Shown: positions 44,552 to 53,655 of the stretch, piece after piece
Numbering within the stretch: the first letter of the stretch is position 1
Layout of the letters: the number at the start of each line of letters is the position of its first letter
Source of the DNA: Spiro-02 sp034114085
Lineage (GTDB): Bacteria > Spirochaetota > Spirochaetia > Sphaerochaetales > Sphaerochaetaceae
Assembly (NCBI GenBank): GCA_034114085.1
Contig: JAXEWB010000015.1
Span: 1 to 64,000, forward strand
DNA: 64,000 nt
Direction: 5' to 3'
Position numbers and translations under genes: made by a program
Notes under the pieces: model-generated
What the model was told of the DNA's origin: nothing
Databases searched by the model: none
The model's input: only the letters and a program-made list of their open reading frames with translations

Positions 44552-45181
44552 CTATTCTTCAAATATCTTCCGATTGCTACAGTTGTACAGCAAACACGCG
44601 AATATGGCAAGTAAAGGCGGGACTTTGCCCATGAAATCAATTCGATGGGAAAGGGGAAAACAAGGGGCGGAAAGGAAGGCGGCGGAGAAGCCCCATACGG
44701 CAATCCGGAGGATCAGCCCGCAGCCCTCTTGTACGTTATGTTGCCGTGAGGCGAACAGTTTCCGGGAGAAACGCCTTCCCGGCAACACTCCCCAGAGCAA
44801 GGAGACGGCCAATGTCTCGAACGCGAATGGAAGCTCCCCTGTGACGGCGTATTTCGAGAACCACAGGCTGGGGAGCAGTCCGGCGAGATATTGCGCCTCC
44901 CCTCCCATAAGAAACGGAACGGGAAGTCCACGAAGCAGGAAACCGCACAACTTGGTCAGGGCCATTCCTGCGACTTTGTTCGATGCGCACAAGACGACCA
45001 GCAATGCGCTGATGACGCTCATGACACCACTCAGCGACGACAGGCAGAACAAGGTTCCGAAAGAAATGTCCGTCAGGGAGAAAAGCGATCCGATGACCAA
45101 GCCATAGACGCAAGAGACGACGATGGGCAGGCCGATACGGGAAAACAGATACCCGGATTTACCAAGGGGAGTCGCCATCAT
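44552..45181 (-). pseudogene. 5'-truncated ABC-2 permease remnant
   Basis: 209-codon frame. From its first residues (MMATPLGKSGYLFSRIGLPI) it resembles the C-terminal half of ABC-2 drug-type permeases, where TPL(S/G)KxGYLFSR normally follows about 200 residues of N-terminal membrane domain and a DKEDG-like loop. That half is missing: upstream is the end of the SPFH gene, and there is no ribosome-binding site. No ATPase partner is adjacent. A deletion remnant is the best reading; a short functional protein is the alternative. The gltX promoter may lie in its 3' end. Confidence 0.6.
44582..44610 (-). promoter_or_regulatory. Candidate gltX operon promoter
   Basis: TTGCCA (44610-44605), 17-base spacer, TACAAC (44587-44582) on the minus strand, inside the 3' end of the permease remnant and 44 bases before gltX. 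Confidence 0.45.
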
Positions 45182-45209
45182 ATAGCACGATACGCCACTG
45201 TTCCGGATA

Positions 45210-46196
45210 TCATTTGGCGGTGCTTGAAAACAGCTCCTTCATCCCCCCGAGACTGGACAATACCCCGGTCGCTTCATACGGCATGTAGACGACCTTGTTG
45301 TCCTTGCCGGTGACCATGGAACCAAGGGTGTCGATATAGCGCATCGCGATCAGGTATTTCGTGGCTTCGGATTTGTCAGGGAACGCGTCGGTAACGATCC
45401 TCACCGCCTCGGCTTCGGCGTTCGCCCGTTGAATCGTGGCTTGGGCGGCGCCTTCGGCCTTCAGTATCGCGGACTGCTTCTCGCCCTCCGCCTTGCTGAT
45501 CTCCGCCGTCCGAAAACCCTCGGCTTCCAGAATCTTCGATTGCTTTTCCCCTTCCGCGATGAGGATCGCCGCACGCCGGTCGCGTTCGGCACGCATCTGT
45601 TTCTCCATCTGCTCACGTATCTCCATGGGCGGATTGATGTCCTTCAGCTCTACGCGGTTGACCTTGACGCCCCACTTGTCAGTGGCTTCGTCGAGAATCT
45701 GGCGAAGCCGTGAATTGATCGTATCGCGACTGGTCAGGCTTTCGTCCAATTCCAGCTCGCCGAGAACGTTTCTCAACGTAGTCTGTGTCAGCTTCTCGAT
45801 GGCGTTGGGGAAATCCGCCACCTCATAGACGGCCTTCATTGGGTCGGTAATCTGGAAATAGAGCAATGCGTCTATCTCGATGTTGACATTGTCCTTGGTA
45901 ATGACGTTCTGCTTCGGATAGTCGTACACCTGCTCCCTCAGATCAATCCATTTCGTCTCAATCGTGGCGGTCAGCTTGTTGTCTCCCTGGACTTTCTTGC
46001 TGGTGCGCCAGAGAATCGCCCTCGGTTTGTCAAAGAGCGGCCAGATCAGGTTGATGCCGCTCTGCAACGTCCTGTGATACTTGCCCAATCGTTCGATGAC
46101 CATCGTCTGAGCCTGGGGAACGATCTTGAATCCTTTGAGAAAAAAGATCAGCACGAACAACGCGATTACGATCATGATGATGGCGAATACTGGCAT
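45210..46196 (-). CDS. SPFH/stomatin-like membrane protein (QmcA type)
   Basis: 328-residue band-7 protein: one N-terminal transmembrane helix, then the SPFH domain (FKIVPQAQTMVIERLGKYHR, LDKPRAILWRTSKK region, NVNIEIDALLYFQITDP) and a long Ala/Glu/Lys coiled coil built from EGEKQ(S) repeats. Such proteins form membrane microdomain cages and are typically paired with an NfeD protein, as here (adjacent, stop and start touching at 46196). A role in membrane organisation or FtsH control is known for relatives. Confidence 0.92.
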   Translation of the reverse strand: MPVFAIIMIVIALFVLIFFLKGFKIVPQAQTMVIERLGKYHRTLQSGINLIWPLFDKPRAILWRTSKKVQGDNKLTATIETKWIDLREQVYDYPKQNVITKDNVNIEIDALLYFQITDPMKAVYEVADFPNAIEKLTQTTLRNVLGELELDESLTSRDTINSRLRQILDEATDKWGVKVNRVELKDINPPMEIREQMEKQMRAERDRRAAILIAEGEKQSKILEAEGFRTAEISKAEGEKQSAILKAEGAAQATIQRANAEAEAVRIVTDAFPDKSEATKYLIAMRYIDTLGSMVTGKDNKVVYMPYEATGVLSSLGGMKELFSSTAK

Positions 46197-46627
46197 TATC
46201 GACTCCTTTGTACATATGCGGTCACACCGCTGACGTGGTGAACGACCACAGTCGCGCCCCGTTCGATGGGCAGGTCATCGACTGAAAGGGCTTTCCAGTC
46301 CTCACCGCCGATCTTGACTCTCCCCTCGCCTTTCAGGTTGTCAATCCCCTGCACGACCAAGGCTTCCTTTCCGACCAAGGCGTCGACTCCGGAAACCGCG
46401 CCGTCCAGCTTGTGGAACTTCTTCAGCAGGGGTCTCAGCAAGATGAAAGCGAGAATCGTCACGATACAGAAGATAACGAGCTGCCAGACGAACGGCAGAT
46501 GGCAGGCCGTAGCGATTCCCGCGCCGATGGCGCCGATGCCGCAGCTTGCCAGAAAGAACCCGGGAGTGAACATTTCAGCGATGCACAGCGCGACTCCCGC
46601 AATAATCCATATAGCCCACGCATACAT
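46196..46627 (-). CDS. NfeD-like membrane protein
   Basis: 143-residue short-form NfeD: three or four hydrophobic helices (AIWIIAGVALCIAEMFTPGF, FLASCGIGAIGAGIATA, VIFCIVTILAFILLRPLL) followed by the soluble OB-fold domain (LVGKEALVVQGIDN... VVHHVSGVTAYVQ). GAGGAGG precedes the ATG. It forms the usual two-gene unit with the SPFH protein. Confidence 0.92.
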   Translation of the reverse strand: MYAWAIWIIAGVALCIAEMFTPGFFLASCGIGAIGAGIATACHLPFVWQLVIFCIVTILAFILLRPLLKKFHKLDGAVSGVDALVGKEALVVQGIDNLKGEGRVKIGGEDWKALSVDDLPIERGATVVVHHVSGVTAYVQRSR

Positions 46628-46766
46628 ACCGGCGACCTCCTCATGCGGCGTATCAGATAATTAATCATACCACATTTACAGACCGATGACATCAATGTGA
46701 AGCAATGGTATCTTCTATCCGCTTTTTCCACTTGTCCCCGCATGCCGGACAACATATACTCGACCT

Positions 46767-48059
46767 ATGAATATCAGACGAAAACAATATGCGACATTTA
46801 TCGCAGTCGTAATAACCATCTTTGCATTGCCTATTTTCATAGTGGGATGCGCTTCCCTGAACAACGAAGTGTCCATGCGGTTGCGGCCGGCACGGGGAGA
46901 TTCCGCGCGCATTGAAGACCTGAAACTTTTCTGCGCGACTCTGCCCGTCCTGCACAAGGACTTCTTCGCCCATACGACCCGCGAGGAGTTCGACACCGCG
47001 TGTCTCACAGCCTTGGACAAAGTTGATGCCATGACGGATATCGAGTTCTATTTCGCGCTGTGCGAGCTCGCAGCCATGGCCGGAGACGCCCATACGATGG
47101 TGGGACCCACACAGGACATCGCCGTACAGATGCACGCCATTCCCGGACAAATCGCGAAGGTCGATGGGATATGGCGGTTCATTGTAATCGATTCCGCCCT
47201 TTCCGACCTGCTGGGGGCGGAGGTCTTGGCCATCAACGGCGACCCCATGGAGGACATCGTCACGAAAGCCTCCAAGCTGTACGGACATGACAATGACGCC
47301 TGGCTTGAATACCTGCTTGGCCAGCGGCTGAATATCACCGACCTCTACAGGCATATCGGCATCGCGGAAAGCCAGACGGCACGGGTGAGGTTCGAAGTAC
47401 TACCGCTTGGAGCGTCCATGACCCAAGAGATCGCGCTGCAACCAGTCTCCGTCGAAGCCTTCCATCAGCTAGACTTATCGACGTTGGTTACCAGTCAGCC
47501 GGAAACGGGTCGAACGAACGTCCCCTACAGGATGTTGACTTTAGGAAACGATGATGCAGCCTTCGTCCAGTACAACGCCTGCATGTCGTGGGATCAGCTA
47601 CCGATCGATGAATTCACCACAAAGGTACTCTCCCTGATTGAAGAGATGAAGCCTCGGAGGGTCATCGTCGACCTCCGGTACAATGGGGGAGGCAATTCCA
47701 GCCTATTGGAACCGATGATCGGAGGATTGGCTACTTTGCAAAAACAACAAGGTTTTCCCATAGACGTACTCATCGGCGCAGGAACGTTCTCTTCAGCTTT
47801 GATGAACGCAGTACAGTTGAAGCAGCGGACCGATTGCCGGCTGGTCGGCTCTCCGACCGGCGGCAGCGTGAACCATTATGGAGAGATAAAAAGCTTCACC
47901 CTTCCGAATTCAGGTATCCCGGTGCAGTATTCGACGAAATACTTCATGATGGACGATTCCTACCCCGCGGGTTCTCTCCAGCCTGACCTCCTGGTCAGAA
48001 GAACCGTGGATGATCTTCGAAATGGCGTCGATACAGAGGTACTGACCATACTTCGTTGA
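46767..48059 (+). CDS. S41-family (C-terminal processing) peptidase lipoprotein
   Basis: 430-residue exported protein with lipobox FIVGC (Cys28). The C-terminal half has the S41 tail-specific protease core: VIVDLRYNGGGNSS, then the nucleophile region GAGTFSSALMNAVQLK (Ser of TFSS) and the LVGSPTGGSVNHYGE strand. No PDZ domain is obvious, so it belongs to the PDZ-less S41 group. The N-terminal half (helical, FDTACLTALDKVDAM) resembles the tricorn/interphotoreceptor-type leader. Substrate unknown; probably processes envelope proteins. Divergent from nfeD with a 139-base shared upstream region. Confidence 0.85.
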   Translation: MNIRRKQYATFIAVVITIFALPIFIVGCASLNNEVSMRLRPARGDSARIEDLKLFCATLPVLHKDFFAHTTREEFDTACLTALDKVDAMTDIEFYFALCELAAMAGDAHTMVGPTQDIAVQMHAIPGQIAKVDGIWRFIVIDSALSDLLGAEVLAINGDPMEDIVTKASKLYGHDNDAWLEYLLGQRLNITDLYRHIGIAESQTARVRFEVLPLGASMTQEIALQPVSVEAFHQLDLSTLVTSQPETGRTNVPYRMLTLGNDDAAFVQYNACMSWDQLPIDEFTTKVLSLIEEMKPRRVIVDLRYNGGGNSSLLEPMIGGLATLQKQQGFPIDVLIGAGTFSSALMNAVQLKQRTDCRLVGSPTGGSVNHYGEIKSFTLPNSGIPVQYSTKYFMMDDSYPAGSLQPDLLVRRTVDDLRNGVDTEVLTILR

Positions 48060-48421
48060 TGGACTACAGGAGGATGTCGATATCCACATCCAGCCTGGAG
48101 GAAACCCGAACACAGAGAGAAAAAGACAAACAATTCAGGAACGCGACGCAGTGTTCACTAAAGTGTATTATTATCGAAAGTTCACAACAAACGATATGTT
48201 TGGTATTTTATTTTTAAATATAGTAGATTAATATGGAATTATTCGCAAAAACAACACTTGAAGATGTGATATAATCTTATAAATTTATAAAATCATACAA
48301 ATATCACTGTACTCTACCAGATTAAATAAGTATATTCATATCGATTGGCAGTCCATAGAACCAATCATTCATCGACACAAAAACCTTGTGCAGCAAGGAA
48401 CGACATTTGAAGGAGAAAAAT
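48060..48421. other. AT-rich upstream region of gldA
   Basis: About 360 bases without a gene. A small GGATGT/ACATCC hairpin follows the peptidase stop (48072-48092). The rest, from 48170, is strongly AT-rich and holds the gldA promoter. Confidence 0.6.
48267..48275 (+). promoter_or_regulatory. Extended -10 promoter candidate for gldA
   Basis: TGATATAAT: a perfect TATAAT (48270-48275) preceded by the TG of an extended -10, in an A-rich context and about 150 bases before the ATG. No consensus -35. Confidence 0.5.
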
Positions 48422-49543
48422 ATGGCGACAATCATTGGAAGCCCCAGCAGATACATCCAGGAGCGGGGCGCATTGAAGCACCTGGCGAACTATACCTCCC
48501 AGCTTGGTGACAAGCTACTGGTAATCATCACCCCATCGGGCAAAAAGCGCGTGGGAGGAATGATTGAAACCGGTATGAAGGGAACCCCGACGTCCATTAC
48601 ATGGGAGGAATTCAATGGGGAATGTAGCCGCAAGGAAATCGATCGCATCGTTGCGAATGTCAAGAAAAACGGTTCACAGGTGATTGTCGGCGTCGGCGGC
48701 GGCAAGACATTGGATACAGCGAAAGCCGTAGCCCATTATGCGAAGCTTCCCGTAGTCATCGTCCCGACCATAGCCTCGACCGACGCACCGTGCAGCGCCC
48801 TCTCCGTCATCTACACCGACGAGGGCGTGTTTGAAAGCTACCTGTTCCTGCCCGCGAACCCGAACGCCGTCATCATGGACACGGAAGTTATCGCCGCGGC
48901 TCCGGAGCGGCTGCTCGTATCCGGCATGGGAGACGCCCTGGCCACGTATTTCGAAGCCAGGGCCTGTCAGCGTTCCAATGCGGCAAACTGCGTCGGAGGA
49001 ACCTGCTCGCTATCAGCGATGAGCCTTGCCCGCCTCTGCTACGACACCTTGCTCGCGGATGGAATGAAAGCGAAGCTCGCCGTCGAAAAGCATGTCTGCA
49101 CCAAAGCGGTTGAAAACATCATCGAAGCGAACACCTATCTCAGCGGCATCGGCTTTGAAAGCGGTGGACTCGCCGCTGCACATGCGATACACAACGGATT
49201 GACCGCGATCGAGGAAACCCACCAGCTCTACCATGGCGAAAAGGTCGCGTTCGGCACCTTGTGCCAGCTGATGCTGGAGAACGTAAGCACCGAAGAACTG
49301 GAAGAAGTCGTCGGCTTCTGTCTGGAAATCGGACTACCCGTCACCCTTGAGGACCTTGGGATCAAGGAAGTCAAGCCGGAACAGATCATGGAGGTGGCGA
49401 AGCTCGCCTGCGCGGACAACGACACCCTCCACAACATGCCTTTCCCCGTAACCCCGGAAACGGTGTATGCTGCGATCATGGCGGCCGATGCGGTTGGACA
49501 TTTCTACAAAGATGATGAGGAATGCGAATGCAGCTGCCATTAA
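48422..49543 (+). CDS. gldA: Glycerol dehydrogenase
   Basis: 373-residue iron/zinc-type alcohol dehydrogenase family member oxidising glycerol to dihydroxyacetone with NAD. Motifs are VGVGGGKTLDTAKAVAHY (nucleotide binding), PTIASTDAPCSALSVIYTDEG, SGMGDALATYFEARAC and the His ligands in AAAHAIHNGL and YHGEKVAFG. The ATG at 48422 follows GAAGGAG. Odd: the last residues are DDEECECSCH, a Cys/His/acid-rich tail not needed for the fold. No dha kinase genes are adjacent. Confidence 0.94.
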   Translation: MATIIGSPSRYIQERGALKHLANYTSQLGDKLLVIITPSGKKRVGGMIETGMKGTPTSITWEEFNGECSRKEIDRIVANVKKNGSQVIVGVGGGKTLDTAKAVAHYAKLPVVIVPTIASTDAPCSALSVIYTDEGVFESYLFLPANPNAVIMDTEVIAAAPERLLVSGMGDALATYFEARACQRSNAANCVGGTCSLSAMSLARLCYDTLLADGMKAKLAVEKHVCTKAVENIIEANTYLSGIGFESGGLAAAHAIHNGLTAIEETHQLYHGEKVAFGTLCQLMLENVSTEELEEVVGFCLEIGLPVTLEDLGIKEVKPEQIMEVAKLACADNDTLHNMPFPVTPETVYAAIMAADAVGHFYKDDEECECSCH

Positions 49544-49566
49544 GCAGTCGCAGAATTCCGTAATAA

Positions 49567-49600
49567 CACAGGGCGCGCATGAGTTCATGCGCGCCCTGTG
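49567..49600. terminator. Bidirectional hairpin between gldA and the reductase
   Basis: Perfect 16-bp stem, CACAGGGCGCGCATGA with TCATGCGCGCCCTGTG, and a 2-base loop, between convergent genes. No T-tract on either side. Confidence 0.7.
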
Positions 49601-49627
49601 TCCTTGACAACGTATGGCCGGAAATGC

Positions 49628-50629
49628 CTACAGCGCCACGATTCCCTGCCAAACCTCGTCAATGACGGGAATGCCATTCTCAAGATTGGCCTTACGGGTG
49701 TTCCACTCGATCTCCCCTGGATAGAAGACCTTACCGCCCTCCTTCTCAGGGACTGAAGACTGGATATCGGATACGATGCCGTCCACAATCGAATCGGTCA
49801 GCTCCACACTGTTCATCTTCCTTGGATCGATGGCGATCATCACCTGAGACAATCCAACTTCGTCACCGAACGTGCCGATGGTTTGCACAGAATTTGCGTT
49901 CGTCAGCACCGTCGCCACCAAATCCAACGCAATTGAAATACCGCTGCCTTTCCAGTACCCCATGGGCAGCACTCGCCAGGACTTCTCAATCTCGGCGGGA
50001 TCCGTCGTGAGGTTGCCTTTCGCATCATATCCGCCGTACACCGGCAGTTGTTGTCCCTTGAGTTTGTATTCTTCAATTTTCCCGTAGGAAAACTGTGAAA
50101 CCGCGCAGTCCACCACCGCATGCCGACCATCGCTACGGGGAATCGCAATGATAAACGGATTGTTACCGATTTTCTTGTCCAGTCCACCCCAAGCAGGCAT
50201 GTTCGGCTGAGTATTCGACCAGCAGATCCCCACGCACCCCCGGTTGGCGGCCTGCCATCCGTAGCTCCCACCGCGCATCCAATGGTTGTTGTTGCCCAAC
50301 GCCACTACGCCGATTCCATATTGACCGGACAAGTCACAAGCCCGGTCCATCGCCCTCCTCGCATTCAAAGGTCCGAAACCCCGATGTCCATCCCACCGCT
50401 CGAACGCCATGAACGACTGTACCACAGTCGCCTTGTTCTCAGGCTTGATCGTCCCATGGTCCAAATACCGGACGACTCTCGGAAACCGGTTCACCCCGTG
50501 CGAATAGATCCCGTCCAGACTGTTGTCCGCAAACACTTGCGCGGCGTCGGCGGCACTCGCCTCGTCGAAGCCTCTCGACATCAGCACCCTCGTGAATTCA
50601 CGCTTCATCTCTTCATACGATATTCTCAT
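49628..50629 (-). CDS. Ldh2-family reductase (2,3-diketo-L-gulonate reductase-like)
   Basis: 333-residue NAD(P)-dependent oxidoreductase of the malate/L-lactate/DlgD (YiaK) family, which has its own non-Rossmann fold. Conserved elements are DGIYSHGVNRFPRVV (catalytic His), GIGVVALGNNNHWMRGGSYGWQAANRG, NTQPNMPAWGG and the YWKGSGISIALDL segment. Length matches YiaK. The start at 50629 (MRISYEEMKREF) follows GGGAGT and begins 4 bases after the sulfatase stop. In context it would reduce a keto acid produced from the substrate imported by the adjacent Tct system. Confidence 0.88.
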   Translation of the reverse strand: MRISYEEMKREFTRVLMSRGFDEASAADAAQVFADNSLDGIYSHGVNRFPRVVRYLDHGTIKPENKATVVQSFMAFERWDGHRGFGPLNARRAMDRACDLSGQYGIGVVALGNNNHWMRGGSYGWQAANRGCVGICWSNTQPNMPAWGGLDKKIGNNPFIIAIPRSDGRHAVVDCAVSQFSYGKIEEYKLKGQQLPVYGGYDAKGNLTTDPAEIEKSWRVLPMGYWKGSGISIALDLVATVLTNANSVQTIGTFGDEVGLSQVMIAIDPRKMNSVELTDSIVDGIVSDIQSSVPEKEGGKVFYPGEIEWNTRKANLENGIPVIDEVWQGIVAL

Positions 50630-50633
50630 TAGT

Positions 50634-52109
50634 TTACTCCCGTGCCTGGCCGACATCGACCAGATAGTTCCTTGACGCGTCGCCCCTCCACTCCCCGACA
50701 AGTTCAGGCTTCACAGCCCTGAACCATTTCGTCATAATCTGGAAATGGGTTTTCGCAGCATCAAGTTCCTCAAGCGCCTTGTCTGCGTCCCAATATTGGG
50801 GAAGAACGGCGTCGAACATCTTGACGATAGCGGAGTATCGTTCATTTGTACCCAAATCGACAAGCTCCGTAGGATCCGCGTCCAAATCGAACAACTGAGG
50901 CTCTCCGTATCCAGCATGCCGGATGAATTTGAAACGCCCCTGCCGGAGCATCACGCTGGGGCTGTCCCCCTTGATGTCGCTGCACATCGATACAACCAAC
51001 CGTGACGGATCCGCCGCCGCATGGTCACGAAGGACAGGGGTCAGGTCCAGACCATCAAACAAGGGAAGACGAGGAGCATCCGCATACGTAATGAAAGTAG
51101 GCGCGAGATCAAGCAGGGAGACAGTCTCAGGGATTCTCCGCCCGCTCTCAATCCATCCATCCTCGACGAACACCATCGGCACTCTGGCCGCGCCTTCGTA
51201 AAAATTCGTTTTCCAGAAAAGCCCGTGTTCCCCAATGTTGTCCCCATGGTCCGAAGTATAGACGATCAACGTATTTTCCCGTCCCAAGGTCCGGTCGATG
51301 ACCTCCAGAAGCTTTCCGACATGACGGTCAAGAATCTCCACCATGGCATAGTATGCGGCCCTGATGCGCCGCACATCCGCGGGAGACACCTCGGATAGAT
51401 TCCTATTTGCGTACCACCGCTGGATCGCGGGATGCATCTGGTCCTTCTTATCCTCATCGGTAAATTCGATCTCCGGCAATATGTCATAATAGTAGTCAAA
51501 CAATTCCCGGGGGGCGATGTACGGGCAGTGGGGGCCGTAGAACCCTACCGTCAGGAACAACGGCCGTTCATCGCCGCGCGTTTCGAGGTACTCGCAGGCG
51601 GCGAAAGAAACGGCGGCGTCATAATCGAGAACCGCGGAATTTCCTGCTCCGGACTTGCGGATCGAGGTAAGGTTCTGCCCTGACGAACGCATGAAGCTTC
51701 CATATATCTCGCTTTCATTGTCCCCGCCTACAAAACAAGGGGTGATGTCTCCGACCAGATGCTTTTCAAACCCGTGCCACTGGTCCCAGCCAACGAAATG
51801 CATCCTACCCGACAGCACGGTCTCATACCCCGCGACAGTCAGGGAATTTACAAAAGTCGCGTTACAGGACGAAAGCGCCTGCATATTGTTGAACACCCCG
51901 GAATGGGAGGGGGACAAGCCACTAAGGATTGACGCGCGACTTGGAACACACAGCGGCGCGGCACAGTAGCAATTGTCGAACCCCGTTCCGTCCCGGTACA
52001 AGGAATCGATGTTCGGCGTCCGGACATAAGGATCGCCGGCCGCTCCCATTATCAATGGGTTATGCTGATCCGACAGGATGTAGACGATGTGTTTTTTCAT
52101 GTCATTCAT
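50634..52109 (-). CDS. Type I sulfatase (formylglycine-dependent, Cys type)
   Basis: 491-residue arylsulfatase-superfamily hydrolase, apparently cytoplasmic (no signal peptide). Metal and active-site motifs: ILSDQHNPLIMG (Asp), CVPSRASILSG with the Cys-x-Pro-Ser-Arg signature whose Cys becomes formylglycine, YTSDHGDNIGEHGLFWK (Asp/His) and a C-terminal domain. It resembles choline-sulfatase-like enzymes more than glycan arylsulfatases. It needs a maturase (anSME or FGE) that is not in this window. Start at 52109 overlaps tctA2 by 8 bases; an ATG at 52100 is an alternative. Confidence 0.9.
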   Translation of the reverse strand: MNDMKKHIVYILSDQHNPLIMGAAGDPYVRTPNIDSLYRDGTGFDNCYCAAPLCVPSRASILSGLSPSHSGVFNNMQALSSCNATFVNSLTVAGYETVLSGRMHFVGWDQWHGFEKHLVGDITPCFVGGDNESEIYGSFMRSSGQNLTSIRKSGAGNSAVLDYDAAVSFAACEYLETRGDERPLFLTVGFYGPHCPYIAPRELFDYYYDILPEIEFTDEDKKDQMHPAIQRWYANRNLSEVSPADVRRIRAAYYAMVEILDRHVGKLLEVIDRTLGRENTLIVYTSDHGDNIGEHGLFWKTNFYEGAARVPMVFVEDGWIESGRRIPETVSLLDLAPTFITYADAPRLPLFDGLDLTPVLRDHAAADPSRLVVSMCSDIKGDSPSVMLRQGRFKFIRHAGYGEPQLFDLDADPTELVDLGTNERYSAIVKMFDAVLPQYWDADKALEELDAAKTHFQIMTKWFRAVKPELVGEWRGDASRNYLVDVGQARE

Positions 52110-53640
52110 CCCGAAGATCCTGCGTGACGCTTGTCGTCATCTGGACTTTCCGTCCTTTTTGCAACGCCCGGACGTTCGCCCAGATCAGATACACGGTCAA
52201 CAGCAGTATCGCGATGCAGATCGGGCGAGTAAGCACATACGTGAAGATATTCGTTCCCGTAGCCTTCACAATGGTCATCGTTCTGACGAAATTGCTTTCA
52301 ATGATGCCCCCCAGGATCAGACCCAGCACAATCGGAGTATTTGGAATCTCCAGCCTGGCGAAAACGACCCCGACAATTCCGAGACCGATGGCGATGACGA
52401 CATCATTCATGGAGTTGTTCACGCTATATGCGCCGATCAATGAAAAAAGAATGACGACGGGGATGATGAACCGCATTTTCAACTTCACGATTGAAGAGAA
52501 CACCGGAATACCGAGTACGCCGATCAGAATCATGAAGATAGTTACAAGGAACATACCGATCAGGAAGGTATAGACGATCTCCGCATGATCCGTGAACAGG
52601 CTCTGACCAGGCACCAGACCATGAATCGTCAACGCACCGAACATGATGGCCGATGTGGCGGAACCGGGGATACCAAGCGCAAGCATCGGAACCAAGGAAC
52701 CGCCGACCGCGGCGTTGTTCGCACTTTCAGGCGCGATGATTCCGGCGGGATTCCCTTTCCCGAACGTACCTTCCTTGTCCTTGCCTTTCGCCTCGCCATA
52801 CGCAAGGAATGAGGCGATCGCTCCGCCCGTCCCCGGCAGGATGCCGATGAACGTCCCGATCACCGAAGACTTGAGCAATACCTTCAGATACTTGGTGAAG
52901 GTACTTTTCAATACGTCCCCGAATCGAGACGGCTTCAATTCCACGCGAGCATCGAGGGACCGTGACTGCAACTGGCTCATTCCCTGTCTGACCATCTCCG
53001 TAATTGCAAACAAGCCGATGACCGCGGGGATTAAATCGATTCCGCCCCGAAGGGCGCGGATACCGAATGTAAAGCGGACGGCACCGGACACATCATCGAT
53101 ACCGATCATGGCGAGGAACAGTCCAAAACAAGCGGCGAACAGGCCTTTCGCGATATTCTTGCCAGTCAAGCTACCTACGATCGTCAGACCGCAGATGGAG
53201 AGCAAAAGCATCTCGGGCGGCCCGAACTTCACCGCGACATTCGAAAGGACCGGAGCGAACAGGACAAGGACGACCAGCCCGACCATGCTTCCGAAACCAG
53301 AAGCGATGATGGAGTAATAAAGCGCTTTCTTCCCCTCCCCCCGTTCAGTCATCGCATGTCCTTCAATCGTAGTACATGCGGATTCCGCGGTACCGGGACA
53401 ATTGATCAGAATGCCTGATATAGAGCCGCCGTAGGAGGAACCAAGGTAAATGCCGCCAAGGAACAGCAATCCCTGGGCAGGCCCCATCGCGTAAGTGAAC
53501 GGAAGCATGACCGCGATACCGATACCGCCGTTCATACCGGGGATGGCGCCAAGCACCACCCCGACGATCGCTCCCAGCAAGCTTACCAAAAGAACATCAA
53601 CGCTCAATAAATTACCCAGTACTTGCAGTACAAGTTCCAC
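52102..53640 (-). CDS. tctA: TctA large membrane subunit (system 2)
   Basis: 512-residue TctA-family carrier with the signatures GAIPGMNGGIGIAVMLPFTYA and ILPGTGGAIASFLAYGEAKGK, and the loop APESANNAAVGGSLVPMLALGIPGSA. It starts with a GTG at 53640 behind GGGGGA. Gene order here is tctB-tctC-tctA-sulfatase-reductase, different from system 1. Confidence 0.92.
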   Translation of the reverse strand: MELVLQVLGNLLSVDVLLVSLLGAIVGVVLGAIPGMNGGIGIAVMLPFTYAMGPAQGLLFLGGIYLGSSYGGSISGILINCPGTAESACTTIEGHAMTERGEGKKALYYSIIASGFGSMVGLVVLVLFAPVLSNVAVKFGPPEMLLLSICGLTIVGSLTGKNIAKGLFAACFGLFLAMIGIDDVSGAVRFTFGIRALRGGIDLIPAVIGLFAITEMVRQGMSQLQSRSLDARVELKPSRFGDVLKSTFTKYLKVLLKSSVIGTFIGILPGTGGAIASFLAYGEAKGKDKEGTFGKGNPAGIIAPESANNAAVGGSLVPMLALGIPGSATSAIMFGALTIHGLVPGQSLFTDHAEIVYTFLIGMFLVTIFMILIGVLGIPVFSSIVKLKMRFIIPVVILFSLIGAYSVNNSMNDVVIAIGLGIVGVVFARLEIPNTPIVLGLILGGIIESNFVRTMTIVKATGTNIFTYVLTRPICIAILLLTVYLIWANVRALQKGRKVQMTTSVTQDLRDE

Positions 53641-53655
53641 AGGAATCCCCCTAAC

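Noticed and set aside
44539..44700. T-box leader ahead of the gltX-glyS-tyrS operon
   Set aside because: No T-box sequence or antiterminator-type hairpins seen; the space is taken by the permease remnant and a plain promoter.
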